Shown: positions 25,754-34,977 of the stretch, in pieces
Layout: the number at the start of each line of letters is the position of its first letter
How positions within the stretch are numbered: position 1 is the stretch's first letter
Assembly: GCA_004145795.1 (NCBI GenBank)
Contig: SEIO01000002.1
Location: forward strand, 1-64,000
Origin: Lentibacillus lipolyticus
GTDB lineage: Bacteria; Bacillota; Bacilli; Bacillales; Amphibacillaceae
Length of the DNA: 64,000 bases
Direction of reading: 5' to 3'
Position numbers and translations under genes: made by a program
Notes under the pieces: generated by a model
Databases searched by the model: none
Told to the model about the DNA's origin: nothing
Seen by the model: only the letters and a program-made list of their open reading frames with translations

Positions 25754-25972
25754 ATGCTCGTATTAACCCGTAAACAGAATGAATCCATCCAGATTGGCGA
25801 TGATATTGAAATAAAAGTGCTTGCAGTTGACGGTGACCAGGTGAAATTGGGGATAGATGCTCCAAAGAAGGTGGACATTCACCGCAAAGAAATTTATATT
25901 GACATCCAGCAGCAGAACAATGAAGCGGCCAGTCTTCCGGCTAGTGTGTTGGAACTGCTGAAAAAAGATTAA
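25754..25972 (+). CDS. csrA: Carbon storage regulator CsrA
   Basis: A 72-residue RNA-binding dimer, starting [22 protein letters not shown] and containing the IHRKEIY stretch needed for RNA contact. In B. subtilis CsrA blocks translation of hag, its immediate neighbour, until FliW sequesters it. Here flaG, not hag, comes next, so its target must be elsewhere. ATG follows AAAGGGG. Confidence 0.96.
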   Translation: MLVLTRKQNESIQIGDDIEIKVLAVDGDQVKLGIDAPKKVDIHRKEIYIDIQQQNNEAASLPASVLELLKKD

Positions 25973-25990
25973 AAATAGCCCGTTAAATTG

Positions 25991-26019
25991 CTAAACATTG
26001 CGCCTGGTTTTGCCGATAC
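25991..26019 (+). promoter_or_regulatory. Sigma-D promoter of flaG-fliS-fliT
   Basis: CTAAA (25991-25995), 16 bp, then GCCGATAC (26012-26019), close to the Bacillus sigma-D consensus TAAA-N15-GCCGATAT. It lies 33 bp before flaG and should be active once FlgM is exported. Confidence 0.7.
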
Positions 26020-26051
26020 AAAGGTAAAATACATGAGGAGATGCTTGGGCA

Positions 26052-26405
26052 ATGAAGTTAGAAAATCTACAAACACGATTTCACCCCTTGCAGCAAGGAA
26101 CGGACAACAGGTATAAAATAACGGCAAAGAAAGTGAATGCCGCAGAGGCAAAAATCGATGGGGCGCAAGAGGAACGTACAGATTCCAAGAATATGAGGGC
26201 AATGACAGAGCAGTTAAATGAATTTGCCAAACCACTGCGGACAAAATTGAAATTTGAATTTCATGAAAAACTGGATGACTATTATGTGACCGTTATCAAT
26301 AAGGACACAGATGAAGTTATTAAAGAGATACCTCCAAAGAAAATGCTGGATATGTACGCGGCAATGGCAGAATTCGTCGGCATTCTGACCGATGAAAAAG
26401 TGTAG
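26052..26405 (+). CDS. flaG: FlaG family flagellar protein
   Basis: A 117-residue protein (YvyC in B. subtilis). The C-terminal half has the FlaG signature: LKFEFHEKLDDYYVTVINKDTDEVIKEIPPKKMLDMYAAM. FlaG affects filament length in some bacteria. SD GAGGAGATG lies upstream. In B. subtilis it is followed by fliD; here fliS comes 79 bp later. Confidence 0.9.
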   Translation: MKLENLQTRFHPLQQGTDNRYKITAKKVNAAEAKIDGAQEERTDSKNMRAMTEQLNEFAKPLRTKLKFEFHEKLDDYYVTVINKDTDEVIKEIPPKKMLDMYAAMAEFVGILTDEKV

Positions 26406-26483
26406 CTGTACTGTTTTATGTTATAGGATGCGCCAGATGTCCGTGTACTGTACCAGAAAACAGCTGGAAGGAGCATTCAAACA

Positions 26484-26885
26484 ATGGCAATGGATAAAGC
26501 GTATCAGGCATACCAGAACAATTCCGTGAACACTGCATCAAGTGGGGAATTGACGTTAAAATTATATAATGGCTGCATCAAATTTATCAAGCAAGCAAAA
26601 GAAGACATGGAAAGTAATAACTTTGAGTCAAAAAATACAAACATTCAAAAGGCACAGAACATAATACAGGAACTGATGGTTACACTGGATATGCAGATAG
26701 AAATATCTCAGCAGATTCTGCCATTATATGAGTATATTCAGTATCAGCTTAAAGAAGCAAACATCAAGAATGACAGAGAGGCATTAGAAGAGGGCCTCCA
26801 TTATGTTGTTGAATTCCGTGATACATGGAAAGAAGTCTTGAAAGAAACACGACAGCAGAAGTATGTGCAAGGTGCACGAGTTTGA
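26484..26885 (+). CDS. fliS: Flagellin export chaperone FliS
   Basis: A 133-residue four-helix protein that keeps flagellin unfolded for export. AYQAYQNNSVNTASSGELTLKLYNGCIKFIKQA is diagnostic. SD GGAAGGAG is good. Its client gene hag is not adjacent. fliT overlaps by one base. Confidence 0.94.
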   Translation: MAMDKAYQAYQNNSVNTASSGELTLKLYNGCIKFIKQAKEDMESNNFESKNTNIQKAQNIIQELMVTLDMQIEISQQILPLYEYIQYQLKEANIKNDREALEEGLHYVVEFRDTWKEVLKETRQQKYVQGARV

Positions 26886-27238
26886 TGAACCGGCTGCAGG
26901 AATTGTGGGATACAACAGAAGAACTCCACCATGTGCTTCATGCAGCGATGGAGGCAAAGGATCGTGAGACGACCATCGAGCAAATGAACCGGTTGATTGA
27001 AAGGAGAAGTGAGATAATGAAACGGCTCCAACCTCCTTTTAGTGAAGCTGAAAATCGGCTTGGCAAGAAACTGGTCTGCCTTAACAAACAGGTCCAGGTG
27101 CAAATGGACAACCTTTTCGATGAATTGAAACAGGAAATGAGGCAAATGAAAAAGCAGAAAAAATCAAATCGTACATACGTGAACCCGTATGAACATGTCC
27201 AGACAATGGATGGCATGTTTTTGGACAGTAAGCAATGA
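26885..27238 (+). CDS. fliT: FliT-like flagellar chaperone
   Basis: A 117-residue helical, charged protein at the fliT position. FliT escorts the filament cap protein FliD, which is absent from the usual place upstream. ATG 26885 overlaps the fliS stop (TGATG). Sequence similarity in this family is low, so the name rests mainly on size and position. Confidence 0.8.
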   Translation: MNRLQELWDTTEELHHVLHAAMEAKDRETTIEQMNRLIERRSEIMKRLQPPFSEAENRLGKKLVCLNKQVQVQMDNLFDELKQEMRQMKKQKKSNRTYVNPYEHVQTMDGMFLDSKQ

Positions 27239-27241
27239 CAG

Positions 27242-27273
27242 AAACTTCCGGACCGATTCCGGGAGTTTTTTTA
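27242..27273 (+). terminator. Terminator of the flagellar operon
   Basis: AACTTCCGGA-ccga-TTCCGGGAGTT stem with a following T-run. Confidence 0.75.
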
Positions 27274-27372
27274 TAGGACTGTTTTCCGTAAACTTTATTG
27301 TTTGTCTAATCAGCTTTTAATATAACTTGACCTTAGTGAGAAGTTTTTCTGACATTGTGCAATTAAATGCTT

Positions 27373-27398
27373 GTTTAAGGAGGAAAAATTCGTGGTAT
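27373..27398 (+). promoter_or_regulatory. Sigma-B-like promoter of hpf
   Basis: GTTTAA (27373-27378), 14 bp, then TGGTAT (27393-27398), one base from the sigma-B consensus GTTTAA-N13/14-GGGTAT. hpf (yvyD) of B. subtilis is under sigma-B and sigma-H control. Confidence 0.55.
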
Positions 27399-27440
27399 TA
27401 TAGTATACTATAAGTATAAGATGAAAGGAGGACACTTTTT

Positions 27441-27992
27441 ATGAAATACAACATCCGTGGTGAAAATATTCAGGTAACGAAAGCAATACAGGAATACGTG
27501 GAAAAGAAAATTGGCAAGCTGGAAAGATATTTTGATACACCACCTACATCTGATGTACATGTGAATTTAAGTGTCTATAACGATGAACAACGGATTGAAG
27601 TGACGATTCCAATGACGAACCTTCTGCTCCGTGCAGAAGAGCAGCATGTGGATTTATATGCAGCCATTGACCTTGTCGTGGACAAATTGGAACGGCAAAT
27701 CCGCAAGTACAAAACGAAAGTGAATCGTAAATTCAGACAAAAAGGTTCTCCGAAACATATATTTGCCGAAATGGAAAAAGAAGTTGAAGAAACGAATAAT
27801 GAAGATGCTGATATTGAAATCGTTCGAAAAAAATATTTTGACCTGAAGCCAATGGACTCGGAAGAAGCAGTCCTGCAAATGGATATGCTGGGTCATGCGT
27901 TTTATGTGTTTACGAATGCGGTCTCCGGTGACACAAATGTTGTCTACCGCCGTAAAGACGGACGATACGGGTTAATAGAACCTAACAGCTAA
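27441..27992 (+). CDS. hpf: Ribosome hibernation promoting factor, long form
   Basis: A 183-residue protein that pairs 70S ribosomes into inactive 100S dimers in stress or stationary phase. N-terminal RaiA/S30AE domain (1-100: MKYNIRGENIQVTKAIQEYVEKK) and C-terminal dimerisation domain (125-180: KYFDLKPMDSEEAVLQMDMLGHAFYVF). SD AAAGGAGG. Position between fliT and secA is as in B. subtilis. Confidence 0.95.
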   Translation: MKYNIRGENIQVTKAIQEYVEKKIGKLERYFDTPPTSDVHVNLSVYNDEQRIEVTIPMTNLLLRAEEQHVDLYAAIDLVVDKLERQIRKYKTKVNRKFRQKGSPKHIFAEMEKEVEETNNEDADIEIVRKKYFDLKPMDSEEAVLQMDMLGHAFYVFTNAVSGDTNVVYRRKDGRYGLIEPNS

Positions 27993-28012
27993 GCATACAT
28001 GAATGATTGGAT

Positions 28013-28049
28013 GGGCGGTCCCTATACAGGGGATCGCCCTCACTCGTTT
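28013..28049 (+). terminator. Terminator after hpf
   Basis: GGGCGGTCCC / GGGATCGCCC stem (one G-U pair), followed by a moderately T-rich stretch. Confidence 0.65.
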
Positions 28050-28336
28050 TCGGAGTGTTTTTAGCCGGTGGGAGACTGGGAATGAATTATGTTCAGACCT
28101 GTTGGATTAGCTAGAATTGATTTGGTGTCGAAATTTGTCACGCAAATGACCAAATTTAAATTTTGGAATGCAGGATGCCGTTATTTTTCAATTATTATAT
28201 GCAAAAGTGTGTCGAAAAATGTATTTTTAGAACAAAATCCTGTCGAAGGACAAGCTGAAATTCAAAAATGGCGATTGGCGCATCTGACTGGTTCCGTGTT
28301 ATAACTAAATCATACTAAATGAAAGGAGCAATTTAT
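28050..28336. other. Gene-poor gap between hpf and the 51-residue gene
   Basis: Nearly 290 bp of A+T-rich sequence. A 71-codon open frame exists (28089-28304) but has a poor SD and an unnatural composition. No regulatory element recognised with confidence. Confidence 0.4.
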
Positions 28337-28492
28337 GTGAGTGAATTAAAGTATGATGAACTGGTCAGGAAGGTTGAGCAGCATGAACAGACGATTGCTC
28401 AACTAGTAGCAATCATTGCCTCGACTAACCGACAACTGGCCGAGTTGGACAGGAAGCAAAAAGAACAGTTACATACATATTCACTTACATAA
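28337..28492 (+). CDS. Small coiled-coil protein, 51 residues
   Basis: GTG start 12 bp after a strong SD (AAAGGAG). The protein begins MSELKYDELVRKVEQHEQTI and continues with a regular heptad pattern (AQLVAIIASTNRQLAELDRK), so a short coiled coil is likely. It has its own terminator downstream. No family recognised. Confidence 0.6.
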   Translation: MSELKYDELVRKVEQHEQTIAQLVAIIASTNRQLAELDRKQKEQLHTYSLT

Positions 28493-28538
28493 GCTTCCTT
28501 TTATTACCCCATATAAGCCTCTATCATCCTCACCCGAA

Positions 28539-28577
28539 AGAACAGTTCATCCCCGGACTGTTCTTTCAATTTTTTAC
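28539..28577 (+). terminator. Terminator before secA
   Basis: AAAGAACAGT / ACTGTTCTTT perfect 10-bp stem, followed by CAATTTTTT. Confidence 0.85.
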
Positions 28578-28732
28578 GGCGCACAGGACGTGCTAATGCT
28601 GGCGCCCGGACAGGACAAGGAAAGCTGTGGGTGCGTTCATTAGTTGTAACAGAAAAACAGATGCGTTATGATTAATATTGGATTATAATAAGATAGTGCA
28701 TATTTGCTGAAATCATATGAGGAGCGTTTTAA

Positions 28733-31246
28733 ATGGCTGGATTACTGACCAGGATTTTTGGGGATGGAAATAAAAAACAACTGAACCGTTTACAGAAAAA
28801 AGTTGATCAGATAGAAGCGATGGAAGCGGATATAGAAAAATTATCAGATGAAGATTTAAAGAGCAAAACAGAAGAGTTTAAAGAGCGGCATGCTAACGGG
28901 GAATCACTTGATGACTTACTTGTGGAAGCCTATGCAGTGGTAAGAGAAGGATCCAAGCGTGTACTCGGCATGCGGCCGTTCCCTGTCCAGCTGATGGGTG
29001 CAGTGGCATTGCATGAAGGCAATATCGCCGAAATGAAGACTGGTGAAGGGAAGACACTCGCTTCCACGATGCCGGCCTATTTGAATGCCATATCTGGCAA
29101 GGGTGTCCATATTATCACGGTTAACGACTACCTTGCCGATCGTGACGCAAAAGATATGGGGGAATTGTATAATTTTCTTGGTATGACTGTTGGCCTGAAT
29201 GGCAATGGCATGACGAAAGAGGAAAAACGGGAAGCGTACTATAGTGATATCACGTACGGAACCAATAACGAATTTGGCTTTGATTATCTGCGTGATAACA
29301 TGGTTTTATATAAAGAACAGATGGTACAGCGCCCGCTAAATTTTGCAATCATTGATGAGGTGGACTCAATCTTGATTGACGAGGCACGTACACCACTGAT
29401 CATTTCAGGATCTGCCCAGAAATCGGCTTCGATGTATCAGCAGGCAAATGGCTTTGTTCGGACATTGAACCGTGAAACGGATTATACGTACGATGAAAAA
29501 ACAAAAGGTGTTCAGCTGACGGAAGAAGGCATCAACAAGGCTGAACGCTATTTCAGTATTGAGAATTTGTTTGACCTGAACCATGTTTCGCTTACCCACC
29601 ATATTAATCAGGCACTTAAGGCCCATGTATCCATGCAGCGCGACACCGATTATGTCGTCCAGGACGGCGAGGTTGTCATCGTTGACCAATTTACTGGTCG
29701 CCTGATGAAAGGCCGCCGTTACAGTGATGGTCTGCACCAGGCAATTGAAGCAAAAGAGGGGCTGCAAATTCAGAATGAAAGCATGACACTGGCTTCAATC
29801 ACGTTCCAGAATTTCTTCCGTATGTATCAGAAGCTTTCTGGTATGACCGGCACAGCCAAAACGGAGGAAGAAGAATTCCGGAACATCTACAATATGGATG
29901 TCATTGCAATTCCGACGAACAAGCCAATTATCCGGGATGACAAAGCAGATATGATTTACAAGTCTGTTGAAGGGAAGTTCCGGGCCGTCGTTGATGATAT
30001 TAAAGAACGGCATGAAAAAGGCCAGCCCGTTCTTGTTGGTACGGTTGCAGTTGAGACATCCGAGTTAATTTCCAAAATGCTGAAAAAAGCAGGCGTTCCA
30101 CATAACGTTTTAAACGCGAAAAACCACTACCGTGAAGCGGAAATTATTGAAAACGCCGGGCAGCGGGGAGCTGTTACAATTGCGACGAACATGGCTGGAC
30201 GCGGTACGGACATTAAGCTTGGCGAAGGCGTGGTAGAGCTGGGTGGTTTGGCTGTTATTGGAACCGAACGCCATGAATCACGCCGGATTGATAACCAGCT
30301 GCGCGGACGCTCAGGGCGTCAAGGTGATCCTGGTATTACCCAGTTTTATCTGTCGATGGAAGATGATTTGATGCGTCGATTCGGTTCTGACAACATGCGG
30401 TCCATGATGGAACGTCTTGGTATGGACGACTCTCAGCCAATTGAGAGCAAAATGGTGTCTAGAGCTGTAGAGTCTGCACAAAAACGGGTCGAGGGCAATA
30501 ACTTCGACGCACGTAAAACAGTGCTTTCCTATGATGACGTCTTACGCGAGCAACGGGAAATCATTTATAAGCAGCGGTTTGATGTTATTGAAGAGGAAAA
30601 AGATTTGCGTGAAATCGTCGAAGGTATGATCCGGTCTTCGCTTGAACGTGTTGTGCAGGTGAATACACAGGATGAGCTTGATGAAAACTGGGAACTAGAC
30701 TCCATTATTGAATATGTGCACGGTAACCTGTTAAATCCGGATGATATTTCTGTCGATGATATTAAAGGCAAAGAGCCGGATGAAATGATTGACTTCATTA
30801 TGGGAATTGTCAACCACCGCTATAATGAAAAAGAACAGGAATTGTCACCGGAACAGATGCGTGAATTTGAAAAAGTGATTGTCCTAAGAACGGTTGACAC
30901 CAAGTGGATGGATCATATCGATCAGATGGACCAGCTTCGTCAGGGCATCCATTTGCGTGCATACGGCCAGAATGATCCGTTGCAGGAATATCGGGCGGAA
31001 GGCTTCCAAATGTTTGAAGAAATGATTGTTGAAATTGAGGAAGAAGTGGCCAAATACGTGATGAAAGCGCAAATCAGGGATAATCTGCAGCGCCAGGAAG
31101 TTGTCAAAAATACACAGGCTGTCTCGGGCGAACAGGAAGAAAAGAAAAAAACGAAAAAACCTTACGTAAAGGCGGAGACCACAGGACGGAACGAACCATG
31201 CCCGTGCGGCAGCGGGAAAAAATATAAACACTGCCATGGAAAATAG
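28733..31246 (+). CDS. secA: Protein translocase ATPase SecA
   Basis: The motor of Sec secretion, driving proteins through SecYEG. 837 residues, typical of Bacillus SecA. Walker A TGEGKT (103-108), [15 protein letters not shown] (DEAD motif), [11 protein letters not shown] region, the [11 protein letters not shown] and [10 protein letters not shown] helicase motifs, and a C-terminal zinc SEC-C motif ([14 protein letters not shown]). SD GAGGAG. It starts a secA-prfB pair as in B. subtilis. Confidence 0.98.
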   Translation: MAGLLTRIFGDGNKKQLNRLQKKVDQIEAMEADIEKLSDEDLKSKTEEFKERHANGESLDDLLVEAYAVVREGSKRVLGMRPFPVQLMGAVALHEGNIAEMKTGEGKTLASTMPAYLNAISGKGVHIITVNDYLADRDAKDMGELYNFLGMTVGLNGNGMTKEEKREAYYSDITYGTNNEFGFDYLRDNMVLYKEQMVQRPLNFAIIDEVDSILIDEARTPLIISGSAQKSASMYQQANGFVRTLNRETDYTYDEKTKGVQLTEEGINKAERYFSIENLFDLNHVSLTHHINQALKAHVSMQRDTDYVVQDGEVVIVDQFTGRLMKGRRYSDGLHQAIEAKEGLQIQNESMTLASITFQNFFRMYQKLSGMTGTAKTEEEEFRNIYNMDVIAIPTNKPIIRDDKADMIYKSVEGKFRAVVDDIKERHEKGQPVLVGTVAVETSELISKMLKKAGVPHNVLNAKNHYREAEIIENAGQRGAVTIATNMAGRGTDIKLGEGVVELGGLAVIGTERHESRRIDNQLRGRSGRQGDPGITQFYLSMEDDLMRRFGSDNMRSMMERLGMDDSQPIESKMVSRAVESAQKRVEGNNFDARKTVLSYDDVLREQREIIYKQRFDVIEEEKDLREIVEGMIRSSLERVVQVNTQDELDENWELDSIIEYVHGNLLNPDDISVDDIKGKEPDEMIDFIMGIVNHRYNEKEQELSPEQMREFEKVIVLRTVDTKWMDHIDQMDQLRQGIHLRAYGQNDPLQEYRAEGFQMFEEMIVEIEEEVAKYVMKAQIRDNLQRQEVVKNTQAVSGEQEEKKKTKKPYVKAETTGRNEPCPCGSGKKYKHCHGK

Positions 31247-31298
31247 TCAAGGGGCACCGGCCGAGAGTGTCTTATCGGTATTTAATGGTGTGCGATGC

Positions 31299-31326
31299 AC
31301 TCCCGGACCTTCGGGGGTGTTTTCCT
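31299..31326 (+). terminator. Hairpin between secA and prfB
   Basis: CACTCCCG-gacctt-CGGGGGTG, one mismatch, then TTTTCC. Possibly an attenuator that lets part of secA transcripts reach prfB. Confidence 0.55.
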
Positions 31327-31358
31327 TGTTCTTGTATACTAACGAAGAGGTGATTTAG

Positions 31359-32460
31359 ATGGAACTTACAGAAATTGGCAATGAATTAAATCAAATGATG
31401 AAGCGAATTAATGAATTCAGGGGGTCTCTTTGACTTAGATGACAAGCGAGAGCGAATGAAAGAATTGGAAATGCGCATGACCGAACCTGAATTTTGGGAT
31501 AATCAGGACGAAGCGCAAAAAGTCATCAATGAATCGAACCAGCTGAAAAGCTATGTTGAGGGTTTCGAGGAATTAGAAGAAAAACTGGAAAATCTTGAAG
31601 TATCGTATGAGCTTGTCAAAGAAGAAAATGACCCAGAATTGTTTGCCGACCTGGAACAAGAAGTGACGAATTTACGCAATGCCATCAATCAGTTTGAACT
31701 TCAGATGCTTCTGAGTGAACCGTACGACCGGAATAATGCGATTCTGGAGTTGCACCCGGGTGCCGGTGGTACAGAATCACAGGACTGGGCGAGCATTCTG
31801 CTGCGAATGTATCAGCGCTGGGCTGAAAAAAAAGGATTCACAGTGGAAACACTTGATTACTTGCCAGGTGATGAAGCCGGTGTTAAAAGTGTGACATTAT
31901 GGATTAAAGGGCATAATGCCTATGGCTATCTAAAAGCGGAAAAAGGTGTACATCGCCTCGTCCGGATATCCCCATTTGATTCATCGGGGAGACGCCATAC
32001 ATCATTTGCATCGTGTGAAGTGACACCAGAGATGGATGATGATGTGGATATCGAAATCAACAATGAGGACATCAATATTGATACGTACCGTGCGAGTGGT
32101 GCCGGCGGACAGCACGTAAATACGACAGATTCGGCAGTCCGTATTACGCACTTGCCGACGAAGATTGTTGTTACCTGTCAATCGGAACGGTCCCAAATAC
32201 AAAACCGGGAACGAGCCATGAAAATGCTTCGTTCCAAACTTTATCAGCTTGAACTGGAACGGCAGCAGCAGGAACTTGATGAAATCCGTGGTGAGCAAAA
32301 AGAGATTGGCTGGGGGAGCCAAATTCGTTCCTATGTCTTTCATCCGTATACCATGGTAAAAGATCACCGTACCAATATGGAAATTGGGAATGCACAAGGC
32401 GTCATTGACGGCAATATCGACCCGCTTATTGACTCCTATCTACGTTCTTTAATTGGCTAG
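31359..32460 (+). CDS. prfB: Peptide chain release factor 2, with programmed +1 frameshift
   Basis: RF2 ends translation at UGA and UAA. The start ATG 31359 opens a 24-codon frame that ends at an in-frame TGA (31431-31433). The slippery context is intact: SD-like AGGGGG (31419-31424) then CTT TGA C, so the ribosome shifts +1 to continue at GAC (31432). The joined product is 366 residues. RF2 features: SPF recognition tripeptide (RISPFDSSG) and GGQ ([11 protein letters not shown]). RF2 shortage increases shifting, giving autoregulation. Read as join(31359..31430,31432..32460). Confidence 0.97.
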
Positions 32461-32584
32461 GTTTATATGTTCACAAGATAGTCATGAAATTGACACAATA
32501 TGCCAAAAGCGCAGCCGTACCAATATTTGCAAGCACACACCCATAAGAATATATCTCCTGTACAGGTTTTAAAATATTGGAAAT

Positions 32585-32599
32585 AGGTTATAATAACCT
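32585..32599 (+). promoter_or_regulatory. Promoter of cccB with overlapping palindrome
   Basis: The -10 TATAAT (32589-32594) sits inside the perfect palindrome AGGTTATAATAACCT, followed by a further half copy GATAACCTT. A repressor could bind here, but none is identified. Confidence 0.45.
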
Positions 32600-32638
32600 T
32601 GATAACCTTTTCACTACATTATGTTAGGGGGATTTAAC

Positions 32639-32983
32639 ATGAAAAAAGGATTATTATCCATTTTGTTCGGCACAGCGCTTGTGCTCGGCGCTTGTGGCGG
32701 TGGGGATGACGGCGGTACTGACAACGGTGATTCTGCCGGAGATAACGGTGAAGGAGCAACCGAAACCGCTGGAGCGGAAGAAATTTACCAAAATAATTGT
32801 GCTTCCTGCCACGGTGGCGATCTGTCTGGTGGAGCTGGGCCTGATTTAACTGCAGTTGGTGCTGACTACTCAAAAGATGATATTGTTGATATCATTCAAA
32901 ATGGTAAAGGCGGCATGCCTCCCCAGGATGTAGCAGAAGAAGATGCACAAACACTGGCATCTTGGCTTGCAGAGAAAAAATAA
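32639..32983 (+). CDS. cccB: Cytochrome c551 lipoprotein
   Basis: A 114-residue membrane-anchored small cytochrome c that passes electrons to terminal oxidases. Lipobox LGAC (C18), an acidic Gly/Asp linker (to about 45), heme motif CASCH, and axial Met in GKGGMPPQ. SD GGGGG upstream of ATG 32639. Position between prfB and ftsE matches B. subtilis cccB. It could also donate electrons to the CuA oxidoreductase encoded 6.5 kb away (inference). Confidence 0.93.
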   Translation: MKKGLLSILFGTALVLGACGGGDDGGTDNGDSAGDNGEGATETAGAEEIYQNNCASCHGGDLSGGAGPDLTAVGADYSKDDIVDIIQNGKGGMPPQDVAEEDAQTLASWLAEKK

Positions 32984-32997
32984 CAGAGCATGAACAG

Positions 32998-33039
32998 AAG
33001 TTTGGCTTGTTTCGTTTTCGAAGCAGGCCAAACTTTTTT
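32998..33039 (+). terminator. Terminator after cccB
   Basis: AAGTTTGGC / GCCAAACTT long stem with internal pairing, then TTTTT. Confidence 0.85.
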
Positions 33040-33352
33040 ATTGTTAAATTCCTTTTTTGTAAACATACTCTCTCCTGCGTGTTACCTGCCAAAGCCGGGA
33101 ACATCGGATCCTCGTTCCTTTGAAAGACCTCACTTCTTTAAATTTTTACAAATATCGCAGAAACCAGGAAAAATTGAAATGAAAATGTAATATAATTATG
33201 TCTAAAATTTATGCTGAAAAATGTTATAATGAAAAATAATTATTGATTTTGTCGGAACGCATCATAATAGCCCGGCATCATCTCCAAACATGGTTTGCTA
33301 AGAATCGACAGCTTAGTTTCAACAACATTACATAACAAAAGGTGATTCATGA
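33040..33352. promoter_or_regulatory. Upstream region of ftsEX
   Basis: About 310 bp, no credible gene. An extended -10, TGTTATAAT, at 33222-33230 is the best promoter, leaving a leader of about 115 bp before ftsE. Confidence 0.5.
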
Positions 33353-34039
33353 ATGATTAAAATGAGAGATGTACATAAGACGTATGCCAATGGAGTAACT
33401 GCGCTCAATGGCATTACGATTGATATTGATCAGGGTGAATTCGTGTATATCGTTGGCCCAAGCGGTGCAGGTAAATCGACATTTGTAAGGCTGATGTTTC
33501 GGGAAACCAAACCGTCTGAAGGCAGTATCACGATTAATGATGTGGACATGAGCAACATGAAAGAGAAGAATGTGCCATTTTTACGAAGAAATATCGGTGT
33601 TATTTTTCAGGACTTTAAACTTTTGTCGAAACTGACAGTCTATGAAAATATTGCATTCGCGCTGGAAGTCATCGAGGAATCACCGCGCAATATCCGAAAA
33701 CGGGTAATGGATGTGCTTGAGTTAGTAGGGCTGAAGAACAAGGCACGCTTTCTTCCTGATGAGCTTTCCGGCGGTGAGCAACAACGTGTCTCCATTGCCC
33801 GGGCAATCGTCAATCATCCGAAAATTGTTATTGCGGATGAACCGACTGGAAATCTTGACCCCGAAACATCTTGGGGTATTATGCGCATTTTTGAGGAAAT
33901 CAATGCCCAGGGTACTACCATTCTTATGGCCACCCACAGCAAAGAAATAGTCAACACGATTAAAAAGCGCGTGATCGCAATTGAAGACGGGCTAATCGTG
34001 CGGGACGAGCATCGAGGTGAATACGGCTATGAAGTTTAG
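33353..34039 (+). CDS. ftsE: Cell-division ABC transporter ATPase FtsE
   Basis: 228 residues. With FtsX it forms a mechanotransmitter that activates peptidoglycan hydrolases (CwlO in B. subtilis). Walker A GPSGAGKST (35-43), Q-loop FQDFKLL, signature LSGGEQQR, Walker B VIADEPTGNLD, switch His in MATHS. SD AAAGGTGAT. ftsX overlaps by 11 bp. Confidence 0.97.
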   Translation: MIKMRDVHKTYANGVTALNGITIDIDQGEFVYIVGPSGAGKSTFVRLMFRETKPSEGSITINDVDMSNMKEKNVPFLRRNIGVIFQDFKLLSKLTVYENIAFALEVIEESPRNIRKRVMDVLELVGLKNKARFLPDELSGGEQQRVSIARAIVNHPKIVIADEPTGNLDPETSWGIMRIFEEINAQGTTILMATHSKEIVNTIKKRVIAIEDGLIVRDEHRGEYGYEV

Positions 34040-34922
34040 AACGATGAAACGGCATTTGCGGGAGGGTATCAAAAATATTTTCCGCAACGGCTGGATGACG
34101 GTGGCTTCTGTTGGAGCCGTAACGACGACCCTTTTACTTGTCGGTGCGTTTCTGGCCTTAATGCTGAACCTCAATCATATGGCAGACGGTCTTGAGGAAG
34201 AGGTACAGATTGACGCGTTGATTGATCGGACTGCCACAGAAGATGATATACAGGAACTTCGGGATAAAATTCAGGAAATAGATCAGACAGGTTCTGTGTC
34301 CTTTTCATCCAAAGATGACCAGCTTGATCAGCTGATTGAAGATATGGGAAAAGAAGGAAACACGTGGAAGATGTTCGAACAGGACAACCCACTTAGCCAT
34401 GCTTACGTTGTGAAAGCCAAGAATCCTGCTGATACAGAAGCACTGGCTAAAAAAATCGGCAGCTTGGAAAATATCCAGGAAGTAAATTATGGGAAAGATG
34501 TCGTCAATCGGCTGTTCACCTTTAACGAATACGCCCGGAATATCGGAATAGTGTTGATAGCCGGTCTCGTTTTTACAGCCATATTCCTGATATCGAATAC
34601 CATTAAACTGACAATAATGGCTCGAAGCGAGGAAATCGGCATTATGAAACTAGTTGGTGCAACGAACGGGTTTATTCGCTGGCCGTTTTTCATTGAAGGC
34701 ATGCTACTTGGAACGTTGGGTGCCATCTTGCCAGTCACGGCTGTTCTGACCGGTTACTATTACTTGGATCATAGTATCAGTGACAAAATCACGTACGACT
34801 TTGTGGAATTGCTTCCATTTAGTCCATTTGCATGGCAGCTTTCTTTAATCATCGTGGCTATTGGAGCGTTCATTGGTGTGTGGGGAAGTGTCATGAGTGT
34901 TCGTAAATTCCTGAAGATCTAA
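34029..34922 (+). CDS. ftsX: Cell-division membrane protein FtsX
   Basis: 297 residues, four transmembrane helices with one large outside loop between the first two (about 55-165) that contacts murein hydrolases. Starts MKFRTMKRHLREGIKNIFRNGWMTVAS, the FtsX amphipathic entry. GAGGTG inside ftsE is 9 bp before ATG 34029, so this start is preferred over the GTG at 34017. Confidence 0.96.
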   Translation: MKFRTMKRHLREGIKNIFRNGWMTVASVGAVTTTLLLVGAFLALMLNLNHMADGLEEEVQIDALIDRTATEDDIQELRDKIQEIDQTGSVSFSSKDDQLDQLIEDMGKEGNTWKMFEQDNPLSHAYVVKAKNPADTEALAKKIGSLENIQEVNYGKDVVNRLFTFNEYARNIGIVLIAGLVFTAIFLISNTIKLTIMARSEEIGIMKLVGATNGFIRWPFFIEGMLLGTLGAILPVTAVLTGYYYLDHSISDKITYDFVELLPFSPFAWQLSLIIVAIGAFIGVWGSVMSVRKFLKI

Positions 34923-34977
34923 TTTCTATCAAAAAATAAGAGATAAACCAATCACAGACGAGAGAGGGGAAATTGTG

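Noticed and set aside
28089-28304. 71-codon open frame before the small coiled-coil gene
   Set aside because: Weak SD, unusual composition, no family resemblance; left as unsupported.
31411-31431. prfB as a broken gene with an early stop
   Set aside because: The stop sits in the exact programmed frameshift context of RF2, so the gene is intact.
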